The position numbers and the translations under genes are program-made. This document shows, in pieces, positions 1-8,167 of a DNA stretch of 64,000 nucleotides. The stretch comes from Microbacterium terregens. GTDB lineage: Bacteria; Pseudomonadota; Alphaproteobacteria; Sphingomonadales; Sphingomonadaceae. A model generated the notes under the pieces. That model ran no database searches, was not told the DNA's origin, and saw only the letters and a list, made by a program, of their open reading frames with translations. Within the stretch, counting starts at the first letter, position 1, and every line of letters begins with the position of its first letter. Location of the stretch: the NCBI RefSeq assembly GCF_027922045.1, contig NZ_BSEX01000006.1, forward strand, positions 36,784 through 100,783, written 5' to 3'.

Positions 1-6
1 CTGCGG

Positions 7-786
7 TCAGCCGGGGGAAGCGGCGGAGCCTGCCAGCAGGCCGCCGTCGATGTTGATCTCGGTGCCGGTGACGTAGGTTGCCTCGTCCGAAGCGAGCGTC
101 ACCGCGATCGCCGCGACTTCGTCCGGCATGCCGAAGCGCTTGAGCGGGGTGTCGGCCACGAACGCCTGCATCCTCGCCTCCCGATCAGGGCCGCTGCCGA
201 GCATCGGCTCCCAGATCGGGGTGAGGATGGCGGCCGGGTGGATCGAGTTGCAGCGGATCTGCCAGCCCTGCTGCGCGCAATAAAGCGCCACCGTCTTGCT
301 GTGGTTGCGGATCGCCGCCTTGGACGCGGCATAGGCCGCCGCGCCCGGGATGCCGACCAGTCCCGAGCGCGAGGAGATGTTGAGGATCGAGCCCCTTCCC
401 GTCCCCTTCATCGCGCCGATCGCGTAGCGGCAGCCGAGGAAGGTGCCGTCGAGGTTGACGCGATGCACCGCACGCCAGTCGGCGAGGCTGGCGTGTTCAG
501 GGTCGTGGGGCACCATGCCCCCTTCGAAGCCGGTGATGCCGGCATTGTTGACCACCACATCCGCCACCGGGACGATGCCGGCCAGCCGCGCCCAATCGCC
601 TTCCTCGCGCACGTCGAGGGGTTCGAACCGGCAGCCGATTTCGGCGGCCGCAGCCGCCCCCATGGCGGCGTCGATGTCGGTGGCGATGACGATCGCCCCT
701 TCGTCGTGGAAGCGGGCGGCGATGGCGCGGCCGATGCCACGCGCAGCGCCGGTGACGACGCACGTCTTGTTCTTCAGTCGTTGCAT
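7..786 (-). CDS. SDR family NAD(P)-dependent oxidoreductase
   Basis: A 259-residue classical short-chain dehydrogenase/reductase, expected to be a soluble cytoplasmic enzyme that oxidises or reduces a hydroxyl or carbonyl group with NAD(P)(H). The Rossmann nucleotide motif TGAARGIG is at residues 12-19, NNAG at 80-83, and the catalytic set is Ser139, Tyr152 and Lys156 in YAASK. The C-terminal [12 protein letters not shown] (about 238-249) is the usual cofactor and tetramer end of classical SDRs. Asp37 after the second strand suggests NAD(H) rather than NADP(H); this is inference. The length is normal for the family. The substrate cannot be told from sequence. Downstream on the same strand lies the TusA/der cluster, about 145 bases away and probably unrelated. 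Confidence 0.9.
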   Translation of the reverse strand: MQRLKNKTCVVTGAARGIGRAIAARFHDEGAIVIATDIDAAMGAAAAAEIGCRFEPLDVREEGDWARLAGIVPVADVVVNNAGITGFEGGMVPHDPEHASLADWRAVHRVNLDGTFLGCRYAIGAMKGTGRGSILNISSRSGLVGIPGAAAYAASKAAIRNHSKTVALYCAQQGWQIRCNSIHPAAILTPIWEPMLGSGPDREARMQAFVADTPLKRFGMPDEVAAIAVTLASDEATYVTGTEINIDGGLLAGSAASPG

Positions 787-931
787 GATGTTCTCGAAAC
801 AGAGTCCGGTCGGCGGATCGCTCCGCTGGCGCAGGTTTTTGCCGCCTTAGCGGTGACGCTGGATCATTTCGAAAACTCCCGAGAACGGGGTGGTGGTACG
901 CCGGCGGGGCGCCGGTTGCAATCCGCCCCGC

Positions 932-1132
932 TCAGGCGGGATGGACTTCGAAGCGGGCGTCGGCGAGGCGGATCAGGCGGCGGCCGGCGGCCTCGGCCAC
1001 GGCACGCATCTCGCGTTCGGCATTGGGATCATCGGCGAGCACTTCGAACGGCTCCGGGTGCTCCCCCTGGCGCAGCGCCCTGGCCAGGCGCAGGGCCGGC
1101 CAGGGGCAGCGCAGGCCGCGGGCGTCGATCAT
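932..1132 (-). CDS. TusA/SirA-family sulfurtransferase-like protein
   Basis: A 66-residue protein of the TusA/SirA/YeeD family. The family signature CPWP starts at Cys9 within RGLRCPWPALRLAR; this Cys carries the persulfide in sulfur-relay proteins. It is shorter than E. coli TusA (about 81 residues), mostly at the N terminus. Its ATG overlaps the der stop codon by four bases (ATGA at 1129-1132), so the two are translationally coupled and this is the last gene of the yfgM-bamB-der transcript. Whether it serves tRNA thiolation or another sulfur-transfer route is unknown. No partner sulfur gene is nearby. Confidence 0.8.
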   Translation of the reverse strand: MIDARGLRCPWPALRLARALRQGEHPEPFEVLADDPNAEREMRAVAEAAGRRLIRLADARFEVHPA

Positions 1133-2484
1133 CCGTCCTTGTTGTCGAACGGGTTCTTGGGCGCGCGCAGGTTCAGTCGCACCGGCACCGCGCCGAAATC
1201 GAACTCGCGACGGATGCCGTTGATGAGGTAGCGCTTGTAGCTTTCCGGCAGCATGTCGACGCGGGTGCCGAACAGCACGAAGCTGGGCGGACGCGTGTTG
1301 TTCTGGGTGATGTAGCGCATCTTGATGCGCTTGCCGCCAGGCGCGGGCGGCGGATTGGCCTCGATCGCGCGATCGAACCAGCGGTTGAGCTGGCCGGTCG
1401 ACACGCGGCGGCTCCACGCCTCGCGCGTTTCGAACGCGACCTTGAGCAGCGTGTCGATGCCCTTGCCGCTGAAGGCCGAGACGGTGAGCAGCGGCACGCC
1501 CTTTGCCTGGGCCAGGCCTTCCTCGAGCGCACCCTTGACGCCGTTGAACAGGCTGGAGGCGTTTTCGGCCACGTCCCATTTGTTGAGGGCGATCACCAGC
1601 GCGCGACCTTCCTGCAGCACGCGATCGGCGATCTTGATGTCCTGCACCTCGAGCCCGCGGGTGGCGTCGAGCAGCAGCACGACGACCTCGGCGAAGTCGA
1701 CCGCGCGCAGCGCGTCGGCGACGGAGAGCTTCTCGAGCTTCTCCTGCACGCGCGCGCGCTTGCGCATGCCGGCGGTGTCGATCAGGCGGACCGGACGGCC
1801 CTCCCATTCCCACTCGATCGCGATAGAATCCCGGGTGATGCCGGCTTCCGGGCCGGTGATGAGCCGGTCCTGGCCAAGCATGCGGTTGATGAGCGTCGAC
1901 TTGCCTGCGTTCGGGCGGCCGACGATCGCGAGCTTGAGTGGCGCGTCGGGGGATTCGGGATCCTCCTCCGGCTCTTCCTCGTCCTCGCGGTCGACGAACG
2001 GGCGCAGCGCGTCGAACAGGTCGACCACACCCTCGCCATGCTCGGCCGAAAGCGGCACCGGATCGCCGAAGCCGAGCGCCATCGCCTCGATCACGCCCGT
2101 CTCGCCGGCGCGGCCCTCTGCCTTGTTGGCGAGTACGACGACGGGGCGATCGGCGGCACGCAGCCAGCGGGCGATTTCCTCGTCGAGCGGGGTCACGCCG
2201 ACGCGCGCGTCGATCATGAACAGCGCAACGTCGGCGTCCATGACGGCCGCCTCCGTCTGCTGGCGCATGCGGCCGGGCAGGCTCTGCGGGTCCTCGTCCT
2301 CGAACCCGGCGGTGTCGATGATCCGGAATTCCAGGCCGAGGAGGTTGGCATCCCCCTCCCGCCGGTCGCGCGTGACGCCGGGCTGGTCATCGACAAGCGC
2401 GAGGCGCTTGCCGACGAGCCGGTTGAACAGCGTCGACTTGCCCACATTGGGGCGTCCGATAATGGCGACGGTAGGAAGCGGCAT
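1129..2484 (-). CDS. der: Ribosome biogenesis GTPase Der (EngA)
   Basis: A 451-residue essential GTPase with two tandem G domains and a C-terminal KH-like domain, acting in maturation of the 50S subunit. Domain 1: P-loop GRPNVGKS (10-17), DTAG (57-60), NKAE (120-123). An acidic linker, about 166-180 and rich in Glu and Asp, joins domain 2: GRPNAGKS (189-196), DTAG (236-239), NKWD (301-304). The C-terminal ITQNNTRPPSFVLFGT is typical of the KH-like domain. The gene follows bamB by 18 bases, as in the yfgM-bamB-der order of E. coli, and ends in a four-base overlap with the TusA-like gene. Length and motifs are complete. Confidence 0.97.
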   Translation of the reverse strand: MPLPTVAIIGRPNVGKSTLFNRLVGKRLALVDDQPGVTRDRREGDANLLGLEFRIIDTAGFEDEDPQSLPGRMRQQTEAAVMDADVALFMIDARVGVTPLDEEIARWLRAADRPVVVLANKAEGRAGETGVIEAMALGFGDPVPLSAEHGEGVVDLFDALRPFVDREDEEEPEEDPESPDAPLKLAIVGRPNAGKSTLINRMLGQDRLITGPEAGITRDSIAIEWEWEGRPVRLIDTAGMRKRARVQEKLEKLSVADALRAVDFAEVVVLLLDATRGLEVQDIKIADRVLQEGRALVIALNKWDVAENASSLFNGVKGALEEGLAQAKGVPLLTVSAFSGKGIDTLLKVAFETREAWSRRVSTGQLNRWFDRAIEANPPPAPGGKRIKMRYITQNNTRPPSFVLFGTRVDMLPESYKRYLINGIRREFDFGAVPVRLNLRAPKNPFDNKDG

Positions 2485-2502
2485 GTCCGTTTTCAGCAGC
2501 GA

Positions 2503-3837
2503 TCAGCGCCAGGCGCTGATCGTGCCCGAGTCATCGAGCAGGTAAAGGGTCGAGTTGGCGACGATCGGCGACAGGCCGATCGGGCCGCTGGAAGCCTCCA
2601 CGGTGGCGCTGACGGTGCCGTCCTCGGGCGAGGCATAGACCAGCTGGCCTTCGGAGTTGGCGAGCACCAGGCGATTGCCGGCGAGCACCGGGCCGACCCA
2701 CAGGATCGGGCCCTTCTTCTTCTTCTCGTTCTGGTAGCGGGGCAGCTGGTGCATCCAGCGGATCTTGCCGCTGCCGCGCGCGACGCAAAGCAGGCGCGCA
2801 TCGTCGGTGACGACGAACAGCCACTCTCCGGCGACGGCGGGCGTCGAGATGCCGGCGAGGTTCTGCTCCCACAGGCGCTGGCCGCTGGTGACCTCGAGCG
2901 CGACCATGCGGCCGCCCTGCCCGACCGCATAGGCGCGGCCGGCGTCGATCACCGGCTCCGCATCGATGTCGGCGAGCGAGGAGACCGAGGTGGTGGCGCT
3001 GGTACGCGAGAGGCTGTCCGCCCAGAGCGAGCGGCCGTTCTCGTAGCGATAGGCGTTGAGCTCACCCGAGGAGAAGCCGGCGACCACGGTGCCCTGTGCC
3101 GAGGCGGGTGCGGCGACGCCGAACACGCCCTGGCTCTCGACGGAGCCGGCCTGGGTCCAGACGACGGTGCCATCGGCCTGCGCCAGCGCGAACAGCTGGT
3201 TGTCCTGGCTGACGACATAGACCTGGTCGTTGGCGACCGTGGGCGCACCGCGCAGCGGGCCGCCCGGCTTGGCGCGCCACACTTCGGCACCGTCCGCCAC
3301 GTTGAACGCGACCACGTCACCGAGGCCGTTGGTGGCGAACAGGCGCCCTTCGCCGACGCTCACGCCGCCGCCGAAGCGCGCCGCCTGGTTGCCGTTATCG
3401 GCATCCTTGACCGTGCTGGCGGTCCAGCCGGCAGCGCCGGTCGTCGCGTCGAAGGAGTGGACGACGCCCTCCACGTCCATGACGTAGAGGCGGCCGCCGG
3501 CGACCACCGGAGCGGCGCCCAGGCGGACGCGGGTGGTGCCGCCGGGAATGCGGGCGGTCCACACGCGGCTGGGCGCAGCGGCAAGCGCGAGATGGCCCAT
3601 CGCCTTCGACTCGTTGCCGCCCGGCTGGGTCCAGTCGGCATTGGCGACCGGGGGCGGCAGCAGCACCTGCACCGCGGCGAGCGACGGATCGACCGTCACG
3701 TCATTCTCCGCGGACAGGATCGGCACGCGCTCGCCAAGGATCGGCGTCTTGCGCTTGCCATCGCCCTTGAAGATGCCGCAGCCGCCCAGCAGCGAAAGCG
3801 CTGCCACGGCCGTCATCAGCTTCGCGCTGGTCCTCAT
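2503..3837 (-). CDS. bamB: Outer membrane assembly lipoprotein BamB
   Basis: A 444-residue PQQ-like (WD/quinoprotein-type) beta-propeller lipoprotein of the BAM complex, which helps insert beta-barrel proteins into the outer membrane. The N terminus is a lipoprotein signal with lipobox LLGGC, the lipidated Cys being residue 20. The rest is made of repeated strands such as GRLYVMDVEGVVHSFDATTG and GRLFATNGLGDVVAFNVADG. The ATG overlaps the stop codon of the upstream YfgM-like gene by four bases (3834-3837), and der follows, the same neighbours as in E. coli. Propeller proteins are alike, so the name rests partly on this context. Confidence 0.9.
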   Translation of the reverse strand: MRTSAKLMTAVAALSLLGGCGIFKGDGKRKTPILGERVPILSAENDVTVDPSLAAVQVLLPPPVANADWTQPGGNESKAMGHLALAAAPSRVWTARIPGGTTRVRLGAAPVVAGGRLYVMDVEGVVHSFDATTGAAGWTASTVKDADNGNQAARFGGGVSVGEGRLFATNGLGDVVAFNVADGAEVWRAKPGGPLRGAPTVANDQVYVVSQDNQLFALAQADGTVVWTQAGSVESQGVFGVAAPASAQGTVVAGFSSGELNAYRYENGRSLWADSLSRTSATTSVSSLADIDAEPVIDAGRAYAVGQGGRMVALEVTSGQRLWEQNLAGISTPAVAGEWLFVVTDDARLLCVARGSGKIRWMHQLPRYQNEKKKKGPILWVGPVLAGNRLVLANSEGQLVYASPEDGTVSATVEASSGPIGLSPIVANSTLYLLDDSGTISAWR

Positions 3838-4556
3838 CCTGCGTTCTTTTCCTCTGAGGTGGGGGTCGTCGGCGCCTTGGGGGCGGGCGCGTCTACGCCA
3901 AGAGCACTGGCCATCTGAACCGCACGTTGCCGGATCGATTCCGGCACGCTCTCGGTCTGGGCCATTTCCCCGAACATCTTGCCGGCCAGGTCACGGCGAC
4001 CCAGGCGGATATAGGCGACCGCGACCATCTCGCCCGCGCTGCCGAACCAGGGGCTCTGCTTGCTGGCGAGGCCGCGCAGCCGATCGACGACGGCCTGGGG
4101 CTTCAACGTGTCATATTCGGCCGCGGTCTGGCGCAGGAGCGCAAGGTCGCGGAACTCGCCCGGAAGCGAGGTGTCGTTCGCGACCTCGGCGAACTTGGCG
4201 GCGGCGCCCTTCAGGTCCTGCTTGTTGAGCAGGATGTCGGCCTGCACGAACTTCGCCGAGGCGCGGTAGCCGTCGCTGCCCGAGCTCTCGAGCTTGGCAA
4301 GCGCGCCCGTGGCGGCATTGACCTTGCTCGCGCCCAGGTCGTCCATCGCCTGCTGGAGCAGCACGCCCTGTTCGGCCGCCTTCTCCTTCTGGTGGTGCTG
4401 CCACCAGATCCAGCCGCCGAACGCCGCCAGCACCGCGACGATCGCCACCGCGACCCACAGGCCGTAGCGGCGGCCGAAGCTCGCCACCTGGTCGCGCCGC
4501 AGTTCCTCGTCGACCTCGCGCAGGAAGGCCTGGTTATTCTGGGGGGTGAGCGCCAA
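3834..4556 (-). CDS. YfgM-like tetratricopeptide membrane protein
   Basis: A 240-residue inner-membrane protein: a short cytoplasmic N terminus, one transmembrane segment at about 32-52 (rich in Val, Ala and Trp), then a periplasmic TPR-like helical domain. This matches E. coli YfgM (Pfam TPR_21), which associates with the SecYEG translocon and the periplasmic chaperone PpiD. The start codon is TTG: the bases at 4554-4556 read TTG on this strand, preceded by a good ribosome site, GGAGTAGGA. No ATG lies near with such a site. The stop overlaps the bamB start by four bases. The C-terminal 15 residues are Pro/Thr-rich and probably disordered. Confidence 0.85.
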   Translation of the reverse strand: MALTPQNNQAFLREVDEELRRDQVASFGRRYGLWVAVAIVAVLAAFGGWIWWQHHQKEKAAEQGVLLQQAMDDLGASKVNAATGALAKLESSGSDGYRASAKFVQADILLNKQDLKGAAAKFAEVANDTSLPGEFRDLALLRQTAAEYDTLKPQAVVDRLRGLASKQSPWFGSAGEMVAVAYIRLGRRDLAGKMFGEMAQTESVPESIRQRAVQMASALGVDAPAPKAPTTPTSEEKNAG

Positions 4557-4624
4557 GTCCTACTCCATGCGTGCGGCGAACGAAGCGCGCTATCTAGCCG
4601 CGCGGGAAGGGAAACGAAAGCCGT

Positions 4625-5491
4625 TCAAACCCTGGGTTGATAGAGGTGTTCGGCGTTGGGAAACGCACGCGACCGCACCTCCCCCGCATAGGCCTCAACC
4701 GCGGCCGAAATACGGCCGGCGAGATCTTCGTAGCGCTTCACAAACCGGGCGGTGCGATCGAACAGGCCGAGCATGTCCTCCCCCACCAGGACCTGGCCGT
4801 CGCACTGCGCCGACGCGCCGATGCCGATGGTGGGACAGGCGATGCGGTCCGTCACTGCGATCGCGATCGGCTCCAGCACGCCCTCGATCACGACCATGAA
4901 GGCGCCCGCGTCCGCGATCGCGACGCCGTCGGCGACGATCTTGGCGGCCTCCGCCTCGCTGCGGCCGCGCGCGCCATAGCCGCCGAGCAGGTTCACCGCC
5001 TGCGGCGTCAGGCCGATGTGGCCGATCACGGGGATGCCGCGCTCGGTAAGGAAGCGCACGGTGGGCGCCATCGCCTCCCCGCCCTCCAGCTTGACGGCGG
5101 CGGCGCCGGTCTCCTTGAGGAGCCGCGCCGCGCTTTCGAACGCCTGGGCCGGGCTCGCCTCATAGCTGCCGAAGGGCATGTCGATCGCGACCAGCGCATG
5201 GGCACTGCCGCGCACCACCGCCGCACCATGCGCCGCCATCATCTCCAGCGTGACCGGCACGGTCGACGGCAGGCCGTAGATCACCTGCGCCAGGCTGTCG
5301 CCGACGAGCAGCACGTCGCAGTGCGGATCGAGCAGCTGCGCCATGCGCGCGGTATAGGCGGTGATCATCACCAGCGGCTCGGCATCGGCACCCTTGCGGG
5401 CGCGGAGCGCGGGCACGGTCAGCCGCTTGGGAGGAGGCGACGCGGGATCAGCACGACGCGCGCCGCCCTCGATGGAGGAGGTGGTGGACAT
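4625..5491 (-). CDS. panB: 3-methyl-2-oxobutanoate hydroxymethyltransferase
   Basis: A 288-residue TIM-barrel enzyme of pantothenate (coenzyme A) synthesis. It transfers a hydroxymethyl group from 5,10-methylenetetrahydrofolate to 2-oxoisovalerate, giving ketopantoate. The family motifs are in place: VGDS (63-66) with the metal-binding Asp65, AIDMPFGSY with Asp104, KLEGG with Glu136, and VIEGV with Glu203, the likely general base. IGIGA near 224-228 closes the site. The first about 22 residues are Pro/Ala/Ser-rich and look disordered; a start nearer KRLTVPAL is possible, but the first ATG is kept. panC and panD are not in the window. Confidence 0.95.
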   Translation of the reverse strand: MSTTSSIEGGARRADPASPPPKRLTVPALRARKGADAEPLVMITAYTARMAQLLDPHCDVLLVGDSLAQVIYGLPSTVPVTLEMMAAHGAAVVRGSAHALVAIDMPFGSYEASPAQAFESAARLLKETGAAAVKLEGGEAMAPTVRFLTERGIPVIGHIGLTPQAVNLLGGYGARGRSEAEAAKIVADGVAIADAGAFMVVIEGVLEPIAIAVTDRIACPTIGIGASAQCDGQVLVGEDMLGLFDRTARFVKRYEDLAGRISAAVEAYAGEVRSRAFPNAEHLYQPRV

Positions 5492-5540
5492 GGGGGCGGA
5501 ATAGAGGTTGCGGCGCCAGCGCGCCAGTCACTCGCGCGGA

Positions 5541-5888
5541 TCAGCGCCAGTGCTGCGCATAGGCATCCGGCTTGAAGCCGACCAGCAACGCATCCCCATC
5601 CTCCAGCACCGGGCGGCGGATGGACGAAGGGTTGGCGAGCATGATCGCCATCGCCCGATCGCGGTCGAGGTCGGCGCGCTGCTCCTCCGGCAGCGTGCGG
5701 AAGGTGGTGCCGGAGCGATTGAGCAGCGCCTCCCAGCCGAGCTGGTCGACCCAACGCTCCAGCGCCTGCCGGTCGACGCCCGCGGTCTTGTAGTCGTGGA
5801 AGGTGAAGGCGACGCCCTTCTCCTCCAGCCAGCTGCGCGCCTTCTTCATCGTGTCGCAGGCGCGGATGCCGTACAGGGTGGCGGTCAC
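5541..5888 (-). CDS. ArsC/Spx-fold protein of the YffB type
   Basis: A 115-residue thioredoxin-fold protein of the arsenate reductase-like (ArsC/Spx) family. The N-terminal LYGIRACDTMKKARSWL has one active-site Cys, Cys11, with Met where a CxxC pair would have its second Cys. This and the FHDYKTAGVD stretch match E. coli YffB, a monothiol member of unproven function, rather than true arsenate reductase. The C-terminal SSIRRPVLEDGDALLVGF is the family substrate and oligomer region. No ars genes are near. panB follows about 50 bases downstream on the same strand. Confidence 0.85.
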   Translation of the reverse strand: MTATLYGIRACDTMKKARSWLEEKGVAFTFHDYKTAGVDRQALERWVDQLGWEALLNRSGTTFRTLPEEQRADLDRDRAMAIMLANPSSIRRPVLEDGDALLVGFKPDAYAQHWR

Positions 5889-5980
5889 ATCGGGTCCTTG
5901 GTGGTTTTGGTTGGTTCGAGCCGTAACCCCGCGTCCTCGGGAAGGCGACCGCCGAGTGCCTCGGCGGTACCCACCCCCGG

Positions 5981-6001
5981 CCCCTCCCTTCCAGGGAGGG
6001 G
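5981..6001. repeat. Intergenic hairpin, CCCCTCCCT stem
   Basis: A nine-base perfect inverted repeat, CCCCTCCCT at 5981-5989 and AGGGAGGGG at 5993-6001, with a three-base loop. It lies downstream of the unrecognised minus-strand gene ending at 6046 and upstream of the YffB-like gene. It has no U-rich tail on either strand, so it is called a hairpin or short repeat, not a terminator. The rest of the gap 5889-6045 shows nothing else clear. Confidence 0.5.
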
Positions 6002-6045
6002 AGAAGCCGCCCGCGCTTAGCCGATGGCCGGCGAGCCGTGCCCGG

Positions 6046-6999
6046 TCAGCTGGCGCGGTAGGCGCGGCCGGACTGGATCAGGCGCTGGCGGGCGGTGTTG
6101 CCCGGGACGGCGATGTGGGTGGCGGGGTCGAACTCCTTGCCGGCGCCGGGTGCATCGGCGGGGACCCAGATCTCGACCACCGTGTTGGTGTAGCTGCTGG
6201 GCAGGTAGCGGACCCAGTAGCCGTCCGGATGGTGGCTCCAGCGGCCGGTCGGCACGTCGCGGCTGCCCGCCCCCACGGGTGCCATACCGGCGAGCACCGC
6301 CACGCGCTCCAGCTCGCTGTAGCTGGTGCCGGGCGTGGTCAGCATCTGGCGCAGGTCCGCCTCCGCCCGGAGCACGGCGCGCACCTCGGACGGCAGGTTG
6401 TCCGCGATCGGGCCGGACGAGAGCATGTCGAGCACGCCGCGGTTGAGGCCGGCGAGCTGGCGCGGGGTCAGCAGCTGGGCGGCCGCGGCGCGATGCTCGT
6501 TCGACATGTCCTCCAGCTTCGCGCGCGAGAGGATCGCCCACAGCAGCGCCTGGATGGTGTGCTGGTCGATCTCCGGGTGCTGGACCGAGTTGCGGACGAT
6601 GGTGATCACGGCGCCCTTGGCCGCACCGAGCGGCGGGGCATAGAGATAGCCGTCGCCGTTGCCCGGGCCGTGGGTGCCGGCGTGCAGGCAATAGCTCTGA
6701 TCGTGGAAGCTGTAATAGCCCGGCTGCAGGACGAAGCCGCCGTTGGGCGTGCGCTGCAGTTCGGCAAGGTTGCGCTTGGCCTCGCGCGGCACGAACCCGT
6801 CCTGGCTGGGATCGCCCCAGCGCGCGTCGGGAAGGCTGGTGGTGATCGGCTCCTTGCGCAGACTGGGCATCGAGACGCCCGCGCGCTTGGCGAGATCGCC
6901 GAGCATGCCGAACTGCGCATCCGCGGGGACGGCACCCCAGGCGAGCATCGACACGGAAACCGACGCCAGAACCTTGATCCACACGGTGCGCAAAGTCAT
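6046..6999 (-). CDS. Secreted protein of unknown function
   Basis: A 317-residue protein that I do not recognise. The start at 6999 is chosen because it gives a clear Sec signal peptide (MTLRTVWIKVLASVSVSM, then AWGAVPADAQ with cleavage near residue 28) and has an AGGGGG ribosome site a few bases upstream. A longer frame to 7107 lacks a sensible leader. The mature part has Gly/Tyr-rich strands (GGFVLQPGYYSFHDQSYCLH), a mostly helical centre (about 140-225) and an aromatic C-terminal stretch (GRWSHHPDGYWVRYLPSS). Two Cys are not expected beyond the one seen near YCLH. It is probably periplasmic or extracellular. The TPM-domain lipoprotein gene lies 109 bases upstream on the same strand, possibly co-transcribed. 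Confidence 0.75.
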   Translation of the reverse strand: MTLRTVWIKVLASVSVSMLAWGAVPADAQFGMLGDLAKRAGVSMPSLRKEPITTSLPDARWGDPSQDGFVPREAKRNLAELQRTPNGGFVLQPGYYSFHDQSYCLHAGTHGPGNGDGYLYAPPLGAAKGAVITIVRNSVQHPEIDQHTIQALLWAILSRAKLEDMSNEHRAAAAQLLTPRQLAGLNRGVLDMLSSGPIADNLPSEVRAVLRAEADLRQMLTTPGTSYSELERVAVLAGMAPVGAGSRDVPTGRWSHHPDGYWVRYLPSSYTNTVVEIWVPADAPGAGKEFDPATHIAVPGNTARQRLIQSGRAYRAS

Positions 7000-7108
7000 T
7001 CCCCCTGAAGTTACTGCCCCATTCGCTGGCGGCCTCAGTAACGAGGGCGCCGATAGCTGTGAAGCTGGTTCGGAGACTTGCGCGCAGCCGCGCCAAGTCG
7101 CCAACAAC

Positions 7109-7669
7109 TCAGGCAGTCGGGAGGACGGGACGCGAGCGATCCCGAGACTGGGTCAGCTGATTGATCAGGGCCGACGCTCCGGCTTCGATCCCCGTTGCCA
7201 GCTCGCCCTGCCGAAAGCGGGGCAGCATTTGCTCCTCGATGATATGGCCGCAAAGCGCGTCGGGGAGGGTTTTCTCAAGGCCGTAGCCGACTGCGATCCG
7301 CACCTTGTGTTCGTTGGGAGCAACGAGGAGGACGACGCCGTCGTAGTGTTCTGCCCGCCCGATCCCCCAGGCGTTGGCCAAAGCGGTCGTGAAGGCGGCA
7401 ACGTCCCGCCCATCCAGCGAAGGGACGGTCACGATGACCATCTGATGACCCGTCGCCTGTTCAAGCGCGTTCAGGCGCTTGGAAAGCGCTTCTCCTCGCG
7501 CGGCATCTATGATGCCGGCGGCATCGGTGACGTACCCTGTCAGGACGACCGCCGGCTGTGACGACGCCTGGGACTGCCTTGAACGGCTATCCTGGACAGA
7601 CGGGTTTCCTGCCGGTCCATCTGAGCAGGCAGCGGCAAGGACGAGCATCAACAATGTCAGCTGCTTCAT
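7109..7669 (-). CDS. TPM-domain (YgcG-like) lipoprotein
   Basis: A 186-residue lipoprotein with a TPM domain (Pfam TPM_phosphatase, YgcG family). The start at 7669 gives a lipoprotein signal with lipobox LAAAC, the lipidated Cys being residue 15. After a Ser/Gln-rich linker comes the domain: YVTDAAGIIDAARGEALSK, then WGIGR, DGVVLLVA and RIAVGYGLEKTLPD, all family signatures. Domain members occur in plant TLP18.3/Psb32 and in bacterial envelope proteins; acid phosphatase activity has been claimed for the plant form, and the bacterial role is poorly known. The transmembrane segment and Gly-rich tail common in YgcG proteins are absent. A longer open frame upstream lacks a signal sequence and was rejected. 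Confidence 0.85.
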   Translation of the reverse strand: MKQLTLLMLVLAAACSDGPAGNPSVQDSRSRQSQASSQPAVVLTGYVTDAAGIIDAARGEALSKRLNALEQATGHQMVIVTVPSLDGRDVAAFTTALANAWGIGRAEHYDGVVLLVAPNEHKVRIAVGYGLEKTLPDALCGHIIEEQMLPRFRQGELATGIEAGASALINQLTQSRDRSRPVLPTA

Positions 7670-7840
7670 GGAGGCACGCTGGCGCGCCGGCAATCTGTCG
7701 TCAACGTGCGCCACCGGGGTCGCTGACGGCCCGCTACTGGGCGCCAGCCCCGCGCCCGACTTCTCGGGAGCGCTCGAGCGGCGCGGCGGAACTGGGGCCT
7801 GGGCGGCGGGTTGGATCATCTTCCCTGACGGAGACTCGAC

Positions 7841-8020
7841 ATGGCTCAGAAAGGTGCAGGCGGAAATCCGGGTGCGATCACGACCAAGGGCGGCGATGGT
7901 GCGAGGGGCAGCACCGGCACCGGCCGGGGCGGCGCCACCGGAACCGGCGCGCGCAAGGCGTCGAAGAAGAAGTCGCCGGACAAGACCGGCGACGACAAGG
8001 ACAGCTCGGCCGAGGAATAG
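7841..8020 (+). CDS. Small Gly/Lys-rich hypothetical protein
   Basis: A 59-residue open frame from ATG at 7841 to TAG at 8020, preceded by a GGAG sequence about eight bases upstream. The product is low-complexity: Gly/Thr-rich for about 37 residues, then a Lys-rich stretch ASKKKSPDKTG and an acidic end DDKDSSAEE. It has no predicted fold and is probably disordered. It sits alone between the divergent TPM gene and the convergent glycoside hydrolase. Composition with Lys codons AAG and acidic C terminus is unlike random high-GC shadow frames, which are Arg-rich; this supports it modestly. Function unknown. Confidence 0.45.
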   Translation: MAQKGAGGNPGAITTKGGDGARGSTGTGRGGATGTGARKASKKKSPDKTGDDKDSSAEE

Positions 8021-8167
8021 CGTGCGAGGAGGCGTGCCAAACCGGCCGCCCCCTCCCCGTCCTGCCGTGGCTCGCCTTGTAGCTCCCAGTGGCAGGGGCA
8101 CCGGAGAGCGGACGCTTCGATTGCCGGAAATGGCCGGTGCGCAGGCGATCGACCGGCTCGCCGGCAG

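Noticed and set aside
238..3918. Very long plus-strand open frame (over 1,200 codons) opposite der and bamB
   Set aside because: It is antisense to well-supported conserved genes, is made of Arg/Asp/Gly/His-rich low-complexity sequence without any family motif, and arises because high-GC third-position bias leaves the opposite frame open.
5541..5888. Arsenate reductase
   Set aside because: The fold matches ArsC, but the active site and neighbours match the YffB type, and no arsenic genes are near.
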